Shown: positions 44,561 through 55,040 of the stretch, piece after piece
Position numbering within the stretch: the stretch's first letter is position 1
Layout: each line of letters begins with the position of its first letter
Assembly: GCA_002104905.1 (NCBI GenBank)
Contig: MCFE01000478.1
Location: 1 to 64,000 of the forward strand
Direction: 5' to 3'
Length of the DNA stretch: 64,000 nucleotides
DNA from: Basidiobolus meristosporus CBS 931.73
Lineage: Eukaryota; Basidiobolomycota; Basidiobolomycetes; Basidiobolales; Basidiobolaceae
Made by a program: the position numbers and the translations under genes
The notes under the pieces: generated by a model
Database searches by the model: none
The model's input: the letters and a program-made list of their open reading frames with translations, nothing else
What the model was told of the DNA's origin: nothing

Positions 44561-45475
44561 TTAGAACTTGTTGGCGAAGACGGCTTGGAGTTTGTCATAT
44601 CCAGCCAACACACCAGCACCAGCAACAGCACGGAGAATATTAGCACCGGCTCCCTTGAAGAGAGACTTGTAACCCTCCTTCTTGATAACCTCTTGGAAGC
44701 ATTGCATGGAGGAGGTGTACTTGACGGCTTCACCGGAAGTCATCATCATTCTTCTACGGACAGTATCGATAGGATAAGAAGCGAGACCAGCACCAATGGT
44801 GATACCCCAACCCAACAAGAAGGAGGCGAGGAGGGAGTCCTTGAGCTCTCCGACGAGGAGAACAGGCTTCAAGGAATCGTACATACCGAAGTACAAACCA
44901 CGGTAGACGATGATACCAACACAGGAGATGTTGAAACCTCTGTACAAACCAGCGACACCATCAGACTTGAGGGTCTTGCGGTAGACATCAACGAGACCGT
45001 TGAATTGACGCTCTCCTCCCTTCTTGGCGGACTTGTTGTCGTTGGCAAGACGGGTACGAGCGTAATCCAAGGAGTACACGAAGAAGAGGGAGAAGGCACC
45101 AGCGGCACCACCGGAGGCAAGGTTACCAGCGAACCACTTCCAGTAGCCGTCCTTGTCCTTCTTGTAACCGAACATTTGCTTGAAGTAGTCCTTGAAGGCG
45201 AAGTTCAAAGCTTGGGTGGGGAAGTAACGGATGACGTTGGCCATGTTACCTCTCCAGAGGGAGACGGTACCTTCCTCCTTGATGACACGAGTGAAACAGT
45301 CAGCGACACCCTTGTATGGGTGGGAAAGACGACCGCTCTTGATCATCTCATCTTGGTTCTGGATGAGGAGCTTGATACGCTCGATGGGGGCAGCGGCGGT
45401 CTTGGAGACAGCGGCGGAGACACCACCCATGAGGAAGTCAACGGCGAAGTTCTTTTCTTTCTTTTGGACAGACAT
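44561..45475 (-). CDS. AAC: Mitochondrial ADP/ATP carrier, copy 2
   Basis: The 304-residue product is identical to that of copy 1 as far as I can compare, from [10 protein letters not shown] to LQAVFANKF. All three carrier signatures and RRRMMM are present. The frame extends 40 codons upstream of the ATG at 45475, but that part has no counterpart in copy 1 and no family feature, so the ATG at 45475 is used. The 5' flank (45476-45600) is unrelated to that of copy 1. This suggests a separate promoter and possibly different expression conditions, as for the paralogous AAC genes of yeast. Confidence 0.94.
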   Translation of the reverse strand: MSVQKKEKNFAVDFLMGGVSAAVSKTAAAPIERIKLLIQNQDEMIKSGRLSHPYKGVADCFTRVIKEEGTVSLWRGNMANVIRYFPTQALNFAFKDYFKQMFGYKKDKDGYWKWFAGNLASGGAAGAFSLFFVYSLDYARTRLANDNKSAKKGGERQFNGLVDVYRKTLKSDGVAGLYRGFNISCVGIIVYRGLYFGMYDSLKPVLLVGELKDSLLASFLLGWGITIGAGLASYPIDTVRRRMMMTSGEAVKYTSSMQCFQEVIKKEGYKSLFKGAGANILRAVAGAGVLAGYDKLQAVFANKF

Positions 45476-46080
45476 GTTAAGCAAGAGAGGAGATGGTTCT
45501 GTACTAGAAGTTAGACAACTTGGTCGGGTCGGCCACCGCGAGTATTTATTCAAAACGAGAAAGTGGAAAATTTTTTGTACTCTCCCCACTTCCAAAATTT
45601 CCCCGCTTCACGTAGGGATGAGGTTGGACACACCATTCTATTGGGGAAATTCGTTTGGTCCAATAACACTCCACCATTACCAAGGTTTCTCCCCAATTGC
45701 ATTAGGAATTCCGAGAGTGGGGTACCAAATATGTCGTACCTACCAATTCTACCGCCTACTTTCGAACCTTCCTATCTCCAGTGATTCTTACCTTCGCTCG
45801 CGATTAATCGCAATACTCCCTAATTTTGGCCTGCTTCCAATTGGATATATGATTCATGAAATCGACAGGAATGGGATGGGAATAGGGATGGGGACGGTGA
45901 TAGTGATGGTGATAGTGATGAAATGGTTTTTTGCCCATAAATTTTCGCCAGTAAACGTTGCGGAGCCTATTAGCTCGCTGGGGCTTGCAATATCTATTTA
46001 CCCTTGGACTGGTGGATGGGATGATTAGGCTTTTTTAGTATAGATTGGTGTACTTTTGGGCAGTCAAGCATCCGAGCTGG
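45476..46080. other. Upstream region of carrier copy 2
   Basis: No gene is recognised. AATAAATA near 45542 on the minus strand could serve as a TATA element. Confidence 0.35.
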
Positions 46081-46560
46081 TCATGGGGGACAATTAATGA
46101 TTCCTGTTACACAGGATGCGGGTACTACTCTCAGCATTACCTGACTATTGAGGTAAGGGGGAAAGTGATGATAGCAGCTTAGGAGAGCAGTAGGTTCAGT
46201 GATTCCCCTCTCGCCTTGACCTTTCGGTGGTGCGTCTTGTGTGTGCAAGCGTCCCAATAACATCAGGGTCTATGATGCGTATTTTGCGCTCATTCATCGG
46301 CCAACATCTCATCCTTGGCGTCGCAAGTCCAATGCTGTGAGCGTACATCTTGGGCGGGTCAGACTAGAAACCAGATTTGCTTTGGCGGCATCTAGATTGG
46401 CTTGTTTGGTTCGGATCCTACATTCAACTGTGTTCAGGCGACATGCCTGTACACTATACCATGGTTTACCATCTGAAGTGGCCGGCACATGAAATTTACC
46501 GTAGAACCACTGGATAAATAGCCCCACGATGTGTGGGGGGGATGTAGCAAGCCCAATCGT
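46081..46560 (-). pseudogene. Relic of the 3' part of the cyclin gene
   Basis: Diverged but recognisable similarity to 48440-48912 is present. The minus strand reads KFHVPATSDGKPWYSVQACR where the intact cyclin has RFRVPATLDGKPWYKALSCR. The nearby non-coding parts also match (CCTTGACC..TCGTTGGT and TCTTGTGTGTGCAA-type stretches). It lacks the cyclin core exons and an open frame. Confidence 0.7.
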
Positions 46561-47445
46561 AATTTGGAACCGATTTAAAGTGGTTGGTTGGGTTTCTGTT
46601 TAACTATTCATGGAGTTATTCACGACCTATCTACCATTAAAGGGGAGTTGATGAGATCTACGCTAGATCAATCGTCCATCCGCAATGCTTTGCATTCTCT
46701 GACAAAGAGGTGAGAGTGTCAAGAGCCACGAAAAGATCAGTGGGTGTTGCCTCTTACATAGCTTTTCAAGTGTTATTTGTATGACGACAATGAATGTGAC
46801 ACTTCTACAAGGTGATCATTTTTCTCCGATTGATCTGGGTGGACCAAAGGGTTAGAAGTTGGGCAGCAGGCACCGAACAACAAACACATCCCTGGTATTC
46901 ATTAGAAACTTGAGGATGAAAGGATTAATTGCTTTCCCAAATAACCACCGTTTCCTACTATTTCACATCGAGCGAACATACTTATGACGCTGCATCCAAC
47001 AATTCAATATCCCTCTCTTCCGCTACGGACAGCGGAGCCTGAATGTGGGTAGCCGATGATACCCGCACCAGACGAAACCTACGAACGTGTCCAGTGGGAT
47101 CGGATTTTCTTGCATTAGAGTGCATACCAATCGGTAATGAACTGGTTGAATTGGATATGCACGATCTTCTACGGAATCCCTCGAACACTTGATTTCCGCC
47201 CTACACTTGCATATTGGTTCTGCTTTCCGTTTCACCTAATCAAAATCGCTCAATATGTACTTTCATTGTCCCGAATTTCATGGAGGAACGTTCATCTTCG
47301 TTGCCAACCGAAATGAATTCCGAATGCAGAAAAAATCGGGTGGCACAGGATCATCATCCTTTTGAATGCCAAATGTTCCTCAATTTAGCATGGGGAATAC
47401 CGACCCGATGAATGTGGCGGAGGTGATGGAGGCCGTAAATTTAAT
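46561..47445. other. Intergenic debris, no gene
   Basis: A patch around 47060-47110 (ACCAGACGAAACCTACGAAC) resembles 48208-48250 (ACCATACCAAACTTACGAAC), suggesting another old duplicate. Nothing codes for a recognisable protein. Confidence 0.4.
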
Positions 47446-47985
47446 GTTGGGTGGCCAAGGTCGCTGCAGTTTGTCATAATCAGCCTATACACCAGCACCA
47501 GCACCAGAACCAGCACCAGCACGAAAGATATTGTCTCTCCCTCCCTTGAAGAGAAATTTTTGGTCTTCCCTCTTGACGACTTTCTTGAAGTATCGACTGG
47601 AGTGCTGTATTTGACGGCTTCTATCCTTCTACGGAAAGTGTCTATAGGATAAGTTGAGAATCCGTCGTCAATGGTGATGCTCCAACCCAACAAGAAAGAA
47701 GCAAGGAGCAACCCTTGAACTCTTCAACAAGAAGAGTAGGCTTCAAAGAGTCACACAAACTGAAGGCACAAACCACGGTAGCCGATGATACAACGATGAT
47801 ACCAACGCAAGATGGGGTGAAGCCTCTATACAATCCGACAACATCGCCACTCTGGTAATTCTTGTGATACCGTTGAATTGGCCTCCCTCGGCGCACTTGT
47901 TGAAAAGACAACGACTCTTGACAATCTCATCAGAGACACCACCCATAAGGGAATCAACAGCGAAGTTTTGAACTGACGTGGCAAA
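47446..47985 (-). pseudogene. Degenerate third ADP/ATP carrier copy
   Basis: On the minus strand pieces of the carrier occur in order: [63 protein letters not shown] and YPIDTFRRR. The middle third (about residues 55-150) is absent. Frameshifts and stops break the frame, and the RRRMMM motif is damaged. The [10 protein letters not shown] end has become a CAG/CAC-rich simple repeat. It is an old copy compared with the identical pair at 43-45 kb. Confidence 0.85.
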
Positions 47986-48345
47986 TTGGCTTAAGAGCGA
48001 GGGCTTTGATAAGATGATTCTGTATTCAATGGTACACGGTGAACTTTCAGATATCGCCATGTGTATCTATTGAATGTTGGAAACTGGATAGTATGCTACC
48101 CTTTCCGAATTTCCAAGTTGTTGCATACCATTGGAATCTCGTGGGCTTTCCAACCCTACATAAGCCATATTGTGGACACCAAGTGTATCCAAAAATGTCT
48201 GCACCATACCAAACTTACGAACACAACCAGCAGGGTCGGGCCTTCTTATTAGTTGGCAATGGGTAGGTGGAATTGGTTATGAGCGACATTAAGCGACATT
48301 GGATATTTCACTTTCAAGTGGATTTATTGATGGAGTGGTGCATGT

Positions 48346-49924
48346 TCAACTAAATATATACCTAACCGTGGAGGTGTCCTGAGTGCTCGAGATGTCCAGC
48401 CTGCGACGGGTGGATTCTGATGGAGTAAAGTGAGAGATAGGGTTAGTATCCGTGGGAGAACAGTAGACCCAGTGATGGGGATCTTTTTCTTACCTTGACC
48501 ATTCGTTGGTTCGTCTTGTGAGTGCAACGCGAACTCTATCAGTATGGGTAATGGCGGCACAGGGGTGTATGAAACGTTACCTGGGTGGCCCCGTTTTTTG
48601 GCTTTTTCGTTGAGTTCGATCTTGACTTGAGTGAACTCGGGTAATTTCTCGTCCTTCGGGTCGGTCTGGGTGATGTAAAAGTCCAGTAGCTGCGAGCACA
48701 CGTCTTGAATAGGTTGGGTTAGTGGCTGCATTGCTGCTGCCTGGATCGGTTCGGTTGGTAGGGATCTTACCTTCGATCATTTCTAGTCGACACGACAGCG
48801 CTTTGTACCACGGTTTGCCATCCAGCGTGGCTGGCACCCGGAATCTCCCACGGGAGAGTAGAACTGCTAGGTGAATGGCCCCCGCTGCCACGATATGTGG
48901 GGGGTATTGCAAACCCAGTTGCGTTTTGTAACTAAATCAATTCATCTGGTTAGGTTCCCTGTGAGGTTCCCTGTGAGTACGGCGACGAGGCACCACCAAC
49001 CTTTCCACCGTGATGCTCCACGCTTTCTGAGCGAGCTTTTTGTCACCTAAATAAGACGGGGTTTCCCGGGTCAATCCTCAGTCACTCGATGTCAGGTTTG
49101 TTGGGGGGGGGGGTTACCGTTGAGCTTCCTCACGAATTTGATGATGTATTTGAATGGGTGCTGTACTCTAAAATCGAAACACAGCGTCTCAATGATCAGC
49201 CGTTCGTAAGAGATGATTCGTTTTCTCTTCTCCTCAGCCTCCTGATGATTTCGCTAGGACGTCAGTGGGTGTGGGGTGGGGAGGAGAGGAGGTGGGCCAA
49301 GGGGACTTACTGGGCTGTCGAGGTTCATATGTTTTCCCGGGTGGGCTGCCTCGTAGGTGGCGGCCAAAATGTCCGAGAGTTTCTTGAACGTCTCCTCGAT
49401 TTTGCAGGCGACGAACAAGCACGCGATCGAGACCGTCTAAAGGGGGCAAGAACGAGGGGTTCAGCGAAAGGCCCAAACTTCGGCAACGAGAAGGGGACCG
49501 TTTACCATGGGGGAAAAATCGTTCAGCGAGTAGAACAGATAGAACCGGTGATACAGAAGCTGCGCTGTGCTCAACGTGCGTTGTGGGCTAAAGGGGAGAC
49601 AAGGTTAAGGAAAACGCCCACTCTGGTTTCGAACCTCCCCCACTCCCCGTCCCGCCTCCGCGGTGGTCTCAAATAAGGATACAAGCCAAGCAGCTTCCCG
49701 CTGTGCGTGATGAAGTTGCAACAGTGAACCCTCGTCTTGATCTCCTTTCTTACCGGAACATTGTCCCGCGACGAAGGGTTGTTCGTCAGCTCGTCTTTCG
49801 TGAAGTAGAGGTGGGAATGCCGCTCCACGCATAGTTTTCGTGTGGGCTCGACTTGCTCGCTCTTCGAGGGTCTCGGGTTGTCCACCGGTGTGGCGGTCCT
49901 AGGGGAACGCGTGTTTCTGGACAT
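48346..49924 (-). CDS. Cyclin K/T-like transcriptional cyclin (multi-exon)
   Basis: The gene is visible only by joining exons in different frames. The first (49924-49754) ends with the cyclin entry YFTKDELTNNPSSRDNVP. Later exons give TLSTAQLLYHRFYLFYSLND, TVSIACLFVACKIEETFKKL followed by SDILAATYE, then ERLIIETLCFDFRVQHPFKY with IIKFVRKLNG. GDKKLAQKAWSITVE, LQLGLQYPPHIVAAGAIHLA and DVCSQLLDFYITQ complete the second cyclin fold. The pattern matches partners of transcription-elongation kinases (cyclin K, cyclin T, Pch1 or Bur2/Ctk2) rather than cell-cycle cyclins. The last exon probably ends at the TGA at 48348-48346. I could not settle the second exon near 49600-49700, so the exact protein is uncertain there. 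A decayed copy of its 3' part lies at 46081-46560. Confidence 0.8.
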
Positions 49925-50179
49925 CCGCTGGAGATTTGATGGGAATATCCGTCAGAGGGATGCTGACCCATATCGACGAGCCACCCCTTTCACGTGACCT
50001 ACGAGGGCCGGGGAAATTTTCTTTTTTCTCCACTCCGATAGAAATCAACAGCCATCTTGATTCAAACACTTGGATTTATTTCAATGGGTGGTTGGAATGA
50101 GGGTATGGGGTGGGTGAGGGGTGACGGGTGAGTGTGTCATGCAATATTATGTGTTCTATCTACCACGTCTATGCTTAAG

Positions 50180-50692
50180 TTAAACTCGGCTGGCGGCGAA
50201 AGATTGGCATTGTTTCAACATGTCCATGTAGAATTGGCAGGCGGAGAAATCGTTGTTGTTGGATTCCATGCAGTTGGTGAAGGCCTTGAGGTCGGCATCG
50301 CAGCTGTGGCTGGCGGGGGCCTGGAAGGGGGAGGCCTCATACTGAGGAGCAGCGGGTGCGGGTTGGGGAGCAGCTTGAGGGACGGCTTCCTCAGAGCCTC
50401 CGCTTCCACTGAAAAGGCTGGTCATACCGTGACCAACGGCGTGGCCAACGGCGGAACCAACGGCAACGCCAGCAGCGGTAGAGGCCATTTGAGCGAAAAG
50501 ACCTGGTTGTTGGGGTTGAGCTGGAGCCATAGCGGCAGCGGGGGCAGCAGTCATGGCCGCGGGCTGAGGAGGAGGAGCATGTTGAACCGGAGCGGGAGCT
50601 GGGGCAGCACGTTGTGGGGGAGGAGCAGCAACAGTAGAAGCTGAACGGGTTTGAGTGCGAGGAGCGGCGGAGCGTCTAGATTGGCGAGGCAT
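50180..50692 (-). CDS. Twin CX9C mitochondrial protein, Mix17/CHCHD2/CHCHD10 family
   Basis: This single-exon gene encodes 170 residues. The C-terminal CHCH domain has two CX9C motifs: C-DADLKAFTN-C and C-QFYMDMLKQ-C, which form two disulfides after Mia40-dependent import into the intermembrane space. The middle is a Gly/Ala/His hydrophobic stretch (TAAGVAVGSAVGHAVGHGMT) typical of the CHCHD2/CHCHD10/Mix17 group. The N-terminus is basic and Pro/Ala-rich. In other organisms these proteins support respiratory-chain assembly and inner-membrane organisation. The reverse strand also has a 170-codon open frame, which is a by-product of the GC-rich Ala/Pro coding sequence. Confidence 0.92.
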   Translation of the reverse strand: MPRQSRRSAAPRTQTRSASTVAAPPPQRAAPAPAPVQHAPPPQPAAMTAAPAAAMAPAQPQQPGLFAQMASTAAGVAVGSAVGHAVGHGMTSLFSGSGGSEEAVPQAAPQPAPAAPQYEASPFQAPASHSCDADLKAFTNCMESNNNDFSACQFYMDMLKQCQSFAASRV

Positions 50693-51477
50693 GTTGACAA
50701 CGGTTAGGTGCTAATCACCAGGAGCGCAAACCTTTTATTATATTGTCTCAAATTAACGCCGGGCCCAATCAGATCCCCCCATCCGACATGCTGCGGGTTC
50801 GCCAAAAATTTCGCTCGACTTCTTTCACATCCAACTTCCCCACGTCCATCTCATTGGCTGGCACCGATAATCAATCCCTCTGATTCGCCGCAGCCTTTCG
50901 GAAACTGATCGGTGCTCATGAATTGGGTCTCCGCCGAATTGGCCCTACTACCAAAGCGCACCAATGGACTCTTACACTAACTTGATTTGGGTCGGTCGCT
51001 TTGCTTGCTTCAGGCATTTCCACTTGCTGATCTGTCTATAAGCCCCGGTTAAGATAACATCCATCAACACTTCCATTAATACTTCACCGACCTACCCAGG
51101 GATGATTGGTTGGTGGATCTGGGCTTCAGCACTCTCCAAGCATAGGTTTGGTATTCCATGACAAAACTGGTGTTCAACATACATACACCAAGTGCGGTTG
51201 CTTCCTTTGAACTCAATTGACCAATAACCCTTGGAAACTTTTGGTGGACTCCATCACAATATCTGAAAAAATCCAACTTGCAGCATGCTCACAACTCTCC
51301 AAGGGTTGGGGTCAGGGTTCATGTTGTAGGGTAAGAGATTGAAAGTAGTTGGGCTGGGTGGCTTTCATGTACTAACTTTTTGAGTGCAGAAGCAGTGCAT
51401 ATATGTTTACAAGGTCTTGGCCAAACAGTCCTTTCCCATATGTTTAGGAAGGTCCAAAGTGTTGTAAATATTGTAAT
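50693..51477. other. Upstream region of the CHCH gene; CpG boundary at about 51195
   Basis: Up to about 51195 CpG is frequent. After that it nearly vanishes. A minus-strand frame at 51076-51276 has no recognisable domain. Confidence 0.45.
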
Positions 51478-51824
51478 TGTTGTGAAAATTTGTCATTTCA
51501 CCTGAATATTCACCTAACTTAGTCACTTGGATTATTACCTGCAAGTCTTGGAGAATTCTGACCAAATTCCATGTGGGGACCCACTTTGAGTATTGTTGCC
51601 AAACTATCCAGTACCCAAAGCATGAACTTCTCAAAGTTGACCAAACATCCCCAACCTTTGCACACATGTCATTGATATCTTCCTAAGCACACTCCTGTAC
51701 TTGTATTGCCAAGACTATGCAAAAGTATAAGTACTACTTTTGCATTCAATAAATGATCAAGTGAAAACCACATAATCTACTTGTTCTCCTAATCCCTTCC
51801 AATATCTCCAAACCTGATACAACA
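51478..51824 (+). repeat. Copia-type LTR
   Basis: The repeat starts TGTTGTGAAAA and ends GATACAACA, giving TGTTG..CAACA ends. It holds a TATA-like sequence and AATAAA near 51750. A GGTTATGAGCCCC primer-binding-like sequence follows, as in Copia elements whose product often begins on a Met-tRNA fragment. It resembles 52327-52673. Confidence 0.7.
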
Positions 51825-51855
51825 GGTTATGAGCCCCAAGCAATCACTTGCTGTA

Positions 51856-52326
51856 ATGTCTATTCCTGTAATTACTGGTACTTTCCCCCTTTTGCTGAAA
51901 AGTTGGCTGGATCTAACAACCAAGTCTGGAAGGTGAAGATACTGTTACAGAAAAGAGGCCTTTGGGAGACTGTTGTTGGAGATGAATGCTATCCTAGAGG
52001 CATAGGAGAAGAAGCCTTCAAGTACCAACAGAAAGAACAGAGTGCTTTCAACTGCATTTGCCTCAATTTTAAAGACAAATTGCTAATTCAATGCCCAAGT
52101 GCAAAAATGGCAAAGAATGCCTAGAAGGCATCAGCAGACACATACCAGACATGTTCAGTCACTAAGAAAATGTAGCTTGGACAAGAATGCATTACTAGAT
52201 AGATGCTCCCAGGAGAATGAATGGAAAATCTGATTACCTGAAGTACTCTGTTGCTTAAACAGATGGAATCAGATGGTGTACAAACAACTGATGAAGATGG
52301 TGTTGTAACTATTGAGTGGTCATCTG
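51856..52326 (+). pseudogene. Copia gag relic
   Basis: The reading NNQVWKVKILLQKRGLWETV, EEAFKYQQKEQSAF and LNFKDKLLIQCPSAKMAKNA matches the gag region of Copia elements. Several stops and at least one frameshift break it, and the protease, integrase and reverse transcriptase are missing. Confidence 0.7.
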
Positions 52327-52673
52327 TGTTGTAAAATTCATAATTCCACCATGATTTTCACCTGACTTAGTCACTTAGATCATTACCTTCAAATCCTAGA
52401 GAATACTGACCAAATTATTTGTTGGATATACTTCAAATATTTTCACCAAAATACCAGGTACCCAGAACATGAAAATTCTCAAAGTTGTTCAAACAGTCTT
52501 AAACTCTGCACACATGTTCTTGGGATCTTCCTTAACCTATTCCTGATGTTTTTTATGCTAAGGCCATGTAAAAGTATAAATACTACTTTTACATTCAATA
52601 AATCATTAAGTGAAAGCCACATAATCTACTTGTCCTCCCAAATCACTTCCAGTATCTTCAAGACTCTTACAAC
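52327..52673 (+). repeat. Copia-type LTR, second copy
   Basis: This is similar to 51478-51824 along its whole length (CACCTGACTTAGTCACTTAG, TTTTACATTCAATAAATCA, CCACATAATCTACTTGTCCT). It closes the deleted element 51478-52673. Confidence 0.7.
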
Positions 52674-52683
52674 TTTCTACATG

Positions 52684-52970
52684 TTAGTTATGGCAAGACC
52701 ATGTAAAAGTAGTATTTATATTTTTACACTGTCTTGGCATTACAGACACGTAGAGTGGGTTAAGGAAGGCCCCAAGAACTTGTGTGCAAAGTTTGGGGCT
52801 GTTTGGACACCTTTCAGAATTTTCATGTTGTTGGTACCAAGTATTTTGGTAAAAATATTCTAAGTAATTCCCAACAAAGAATTTGGACAGTACTCTCTAG
52901 GATTTGAGGATAATGATCTAAGTGACTAAGTTAGGTAAATATTTAGGTGGAATTACAAATTTTTATAACA
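52684..52970 (-). repeat. Copia-type LTR, inverted partial copy
   Basis: The reverse complement starts TGTTATAAAAATTTGTAATT and follows the same LTR. It lies directly beside the upright LTR at 52327-52673. Confidence 0.65.
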
Positions 52971-53037
52971 GTGTGGAAGGTGAAGATGAAGATGCTGCTA
53001 CAAGAAAGAGGCCTTTGCAATATTGCCATGGGAGAAG
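52971..53037 (+). pseudogene. Copia gag fragment (5' part)
   Basis: GTGTGGAAGGTGAAGAT and CAAGAAAGAGGCCTTTG match the gag relic at 51920-51965. The fragment breaks off where the inserted sequence at about 53038 begins. Confidence 0.5.
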
Positions 53038-54211
53038 GATTGTGGTAATGGAAAGTATTCCATTACTACAATATCTCTAAACCAATATTGCACTCATTTC
53101 TTTATTTTGCTTTTTGCTATTGTAACACACAAGTGAAAGATCAAGAATTTCCAACTTTGAAGGACAAATGCTCCAGACCCTGACAAGCAATCCACCCAAG
53201 AATATTATGTCATACAGAACATGTAGTAGCCAACACATGTTTCAAATTGCAGCTCATCTGAAGCAGTACTTAAGGAGTTATGACCAAAAGAGTCCAATTA
53301 TTATATATACTATGCCTTATTGCTAGGATTACTATAGTGACTTTGATCACATGTAACTTCTGAACCAGCCAATCATATCATGTGATATTCTCACAGGTGC
53401 TGCGCCTATGTCCGATCTGTGCCACTGCACAATTTTAGCTTTGTATCACATGTATTGCTTGTGCAATCACCCAAAAACTTTGATCCTTCAGAATTTTCAT
53501 ATATATGACTTCCCCAGCTGAAAAATAAAGGGAGAGCCTCTCTTTCCAGAATCTCCACGCTACAATTACAAGTTTAAAGGTTATAAGACTTCCCCTGCAT
53601 CACTTGCACTGTTGAGTATTCTGACTTTGATTGGTACTACATTAGTAAAGAGACTGCAAAGCTCACAAGAATCCAATCTAAGTTCTACAAGAAACTACCA
53701 CTTTTCTGTTGGAAAAGTTCCCTCTAAGAAACCCCTTTACTCTAAAGACACCCCTTTAGGCACCCCTTTAAGTCTAAAGACCCCTTTAGAGACCTCTTTA
53801 AGAAACCCCTTTACTCTAAAATCACCCCTTTAGACACCCCTCTAGGTCTAAAGTCCACTTTAGAGACTTCTACAACACACCCCTTGAGGTTAGAGGGGAG
53901 GTCAGAATTTCCATATTAGGAAACATTTTCTCAGAAAGGAAGGTGACTTCCAAATAAGGAGAAGCCACTATAAAAGTAAATAAGCCCATTAGCTGACAGA
54001 AGGTCAGAACACTGCTGTAGAAGTGATAAACACTGCCTGTAGTATATTTTGAGCCTCAGATTGAAGAAATTAGTGAAAGTTATATCTTCAATTGGTATAT
54101 CAAGCTCCCAATAAACTATTTCTGTATTAGCATACTTGAAGTTGTTGTATATTGTTGATTAGCCTCTACATTGTAGAACAAGCCCCAAACTAATCATAAT
54201 ACAACACAACA
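53038..54211 (+). repeat. Probable solo LTR nested in a Copia gag
   Basis: It begins TGTGG and ends CACAACA, separates the two halves of a gag sequence, and has TATAAAAG at about 53971 and AATAAA at about 54111, in LTR order. Between 53720 and 53890 a short CCCCTTTAG-type unit is repeated many times. The ends are inferred. Confidence 0.4.
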
Positions 54212-54493
54212 GAATGCCCTCCTACTAATGTGGGAGAGGAAGCCTTTAAGTACCAGAAGAAAGAACAAAGTGCCTTTAAGTGCATTTGCCTTAATGTTAA
54301 AGACAAGTTGCTAGTTCAATGCTCAAGAGCAAAAACAGCAACAAATGTCTGGAAGGCATTAGAAGACACCAACTGGTCATGTTCAGCTGCTAAGAAAATG
54401 TATCTTAGACAAAGATTCTTTACTACAAAGATGCAGCCAGGAGAAGAAATGAAAAGTCTGATCAACCAACCCTATAAAAAATTATTGAGATGA
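54212..54493 (+). pseudogene. Copia gag fragment (3' part)
   Basis: EEAFKYQKKEQSAFKCICLN, AKTATNVWKALEDTNWSCS and MYLRQRFFTTKMQPGEEMKS continue the gag read from 52971-53037. It stops at 54493, just before the foldback element. Confidence 0.65.
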
Positions 54494-54504
54494 TCCTGTC
54501 AAAA

Positions 54505-54898
54505 TATTATATTTGATTCTTTCCCAAGTTTGTTCTTGTACAGGCAAAGATACTTTTCTGTCTTTGTAACTATTGACCACAGCTGCATTCTTATCAAGTT
54601 CCTACTTGTGGAGTTTACAGTTGTTTTAACTTTGGAAGCTTTAGTACATTGTGATCTCAAATGATGCTGAGCCCACCACATACTTTTCTTAAGATGCCAA
54701 CTAAGTTTGGGATTGTAGCTCAATAGTTTTCCCTTGACAAGCTTGTGGCTTTATTCCCCTTCACATTAGATTAGAGACAGAACCCTTGTATACCTAGCAA
54801 GCTTTTGCCAGAGGTTATTGCTCCCAGTGAACACCCCACGCACAAAACACTTGAGAAGTGCTGGACGTATATCTCCCTTGGACCTATACACCACCACA
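54505..54898 (+). repeat. Left arm of inverted repeat
   Basis: The arm runs from TATTATATTTGATT to CCACCACA and pairs with 57471-57864. Similarity stops sharply on both sides. Confidence 0.8.
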
Positions 54899-55040
54899 AT
54901 GTTTGTGTGAATTGATTGGCTATTGCCTCTTTTTCACACTCCTTACTTCCGGACTCAACCATTTCTGTTACTTTTCATGCATACAAATTGATATATTTCC
55001 ATTGAAACTTCAGTTGTACCTCAATTGCCAGTTGTATTGG

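Larger units (their letters stand above)
43121..45475. repeat. Inverted gene pair: 915-bp arms, 525-bp spacer
   Basis: The coding sequences at 43121-44035 and 45475-44561 are almost identical in opposite orientation. In the parts compared I saw about four or five differences, all silent. Similarity starts at about the ATG and stops at about the stop codon. The spacer and outer flanks do not match. Confidence 0.85.

Noticed and set aside
44585-45514. 309-codon open frame opposite carrier copy 2 (and a 301-codon one opposite copy 1)
   Set aside because: They are antisense shadows caused by the strong codon bias of the carrier genes; they show no domain.
50132-50644. 170-codon frame opposite the CHCH gene
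   Set aside because: It is Ser/Gly-rich antisense to an Ala/Pro-rich gene and has no family features.
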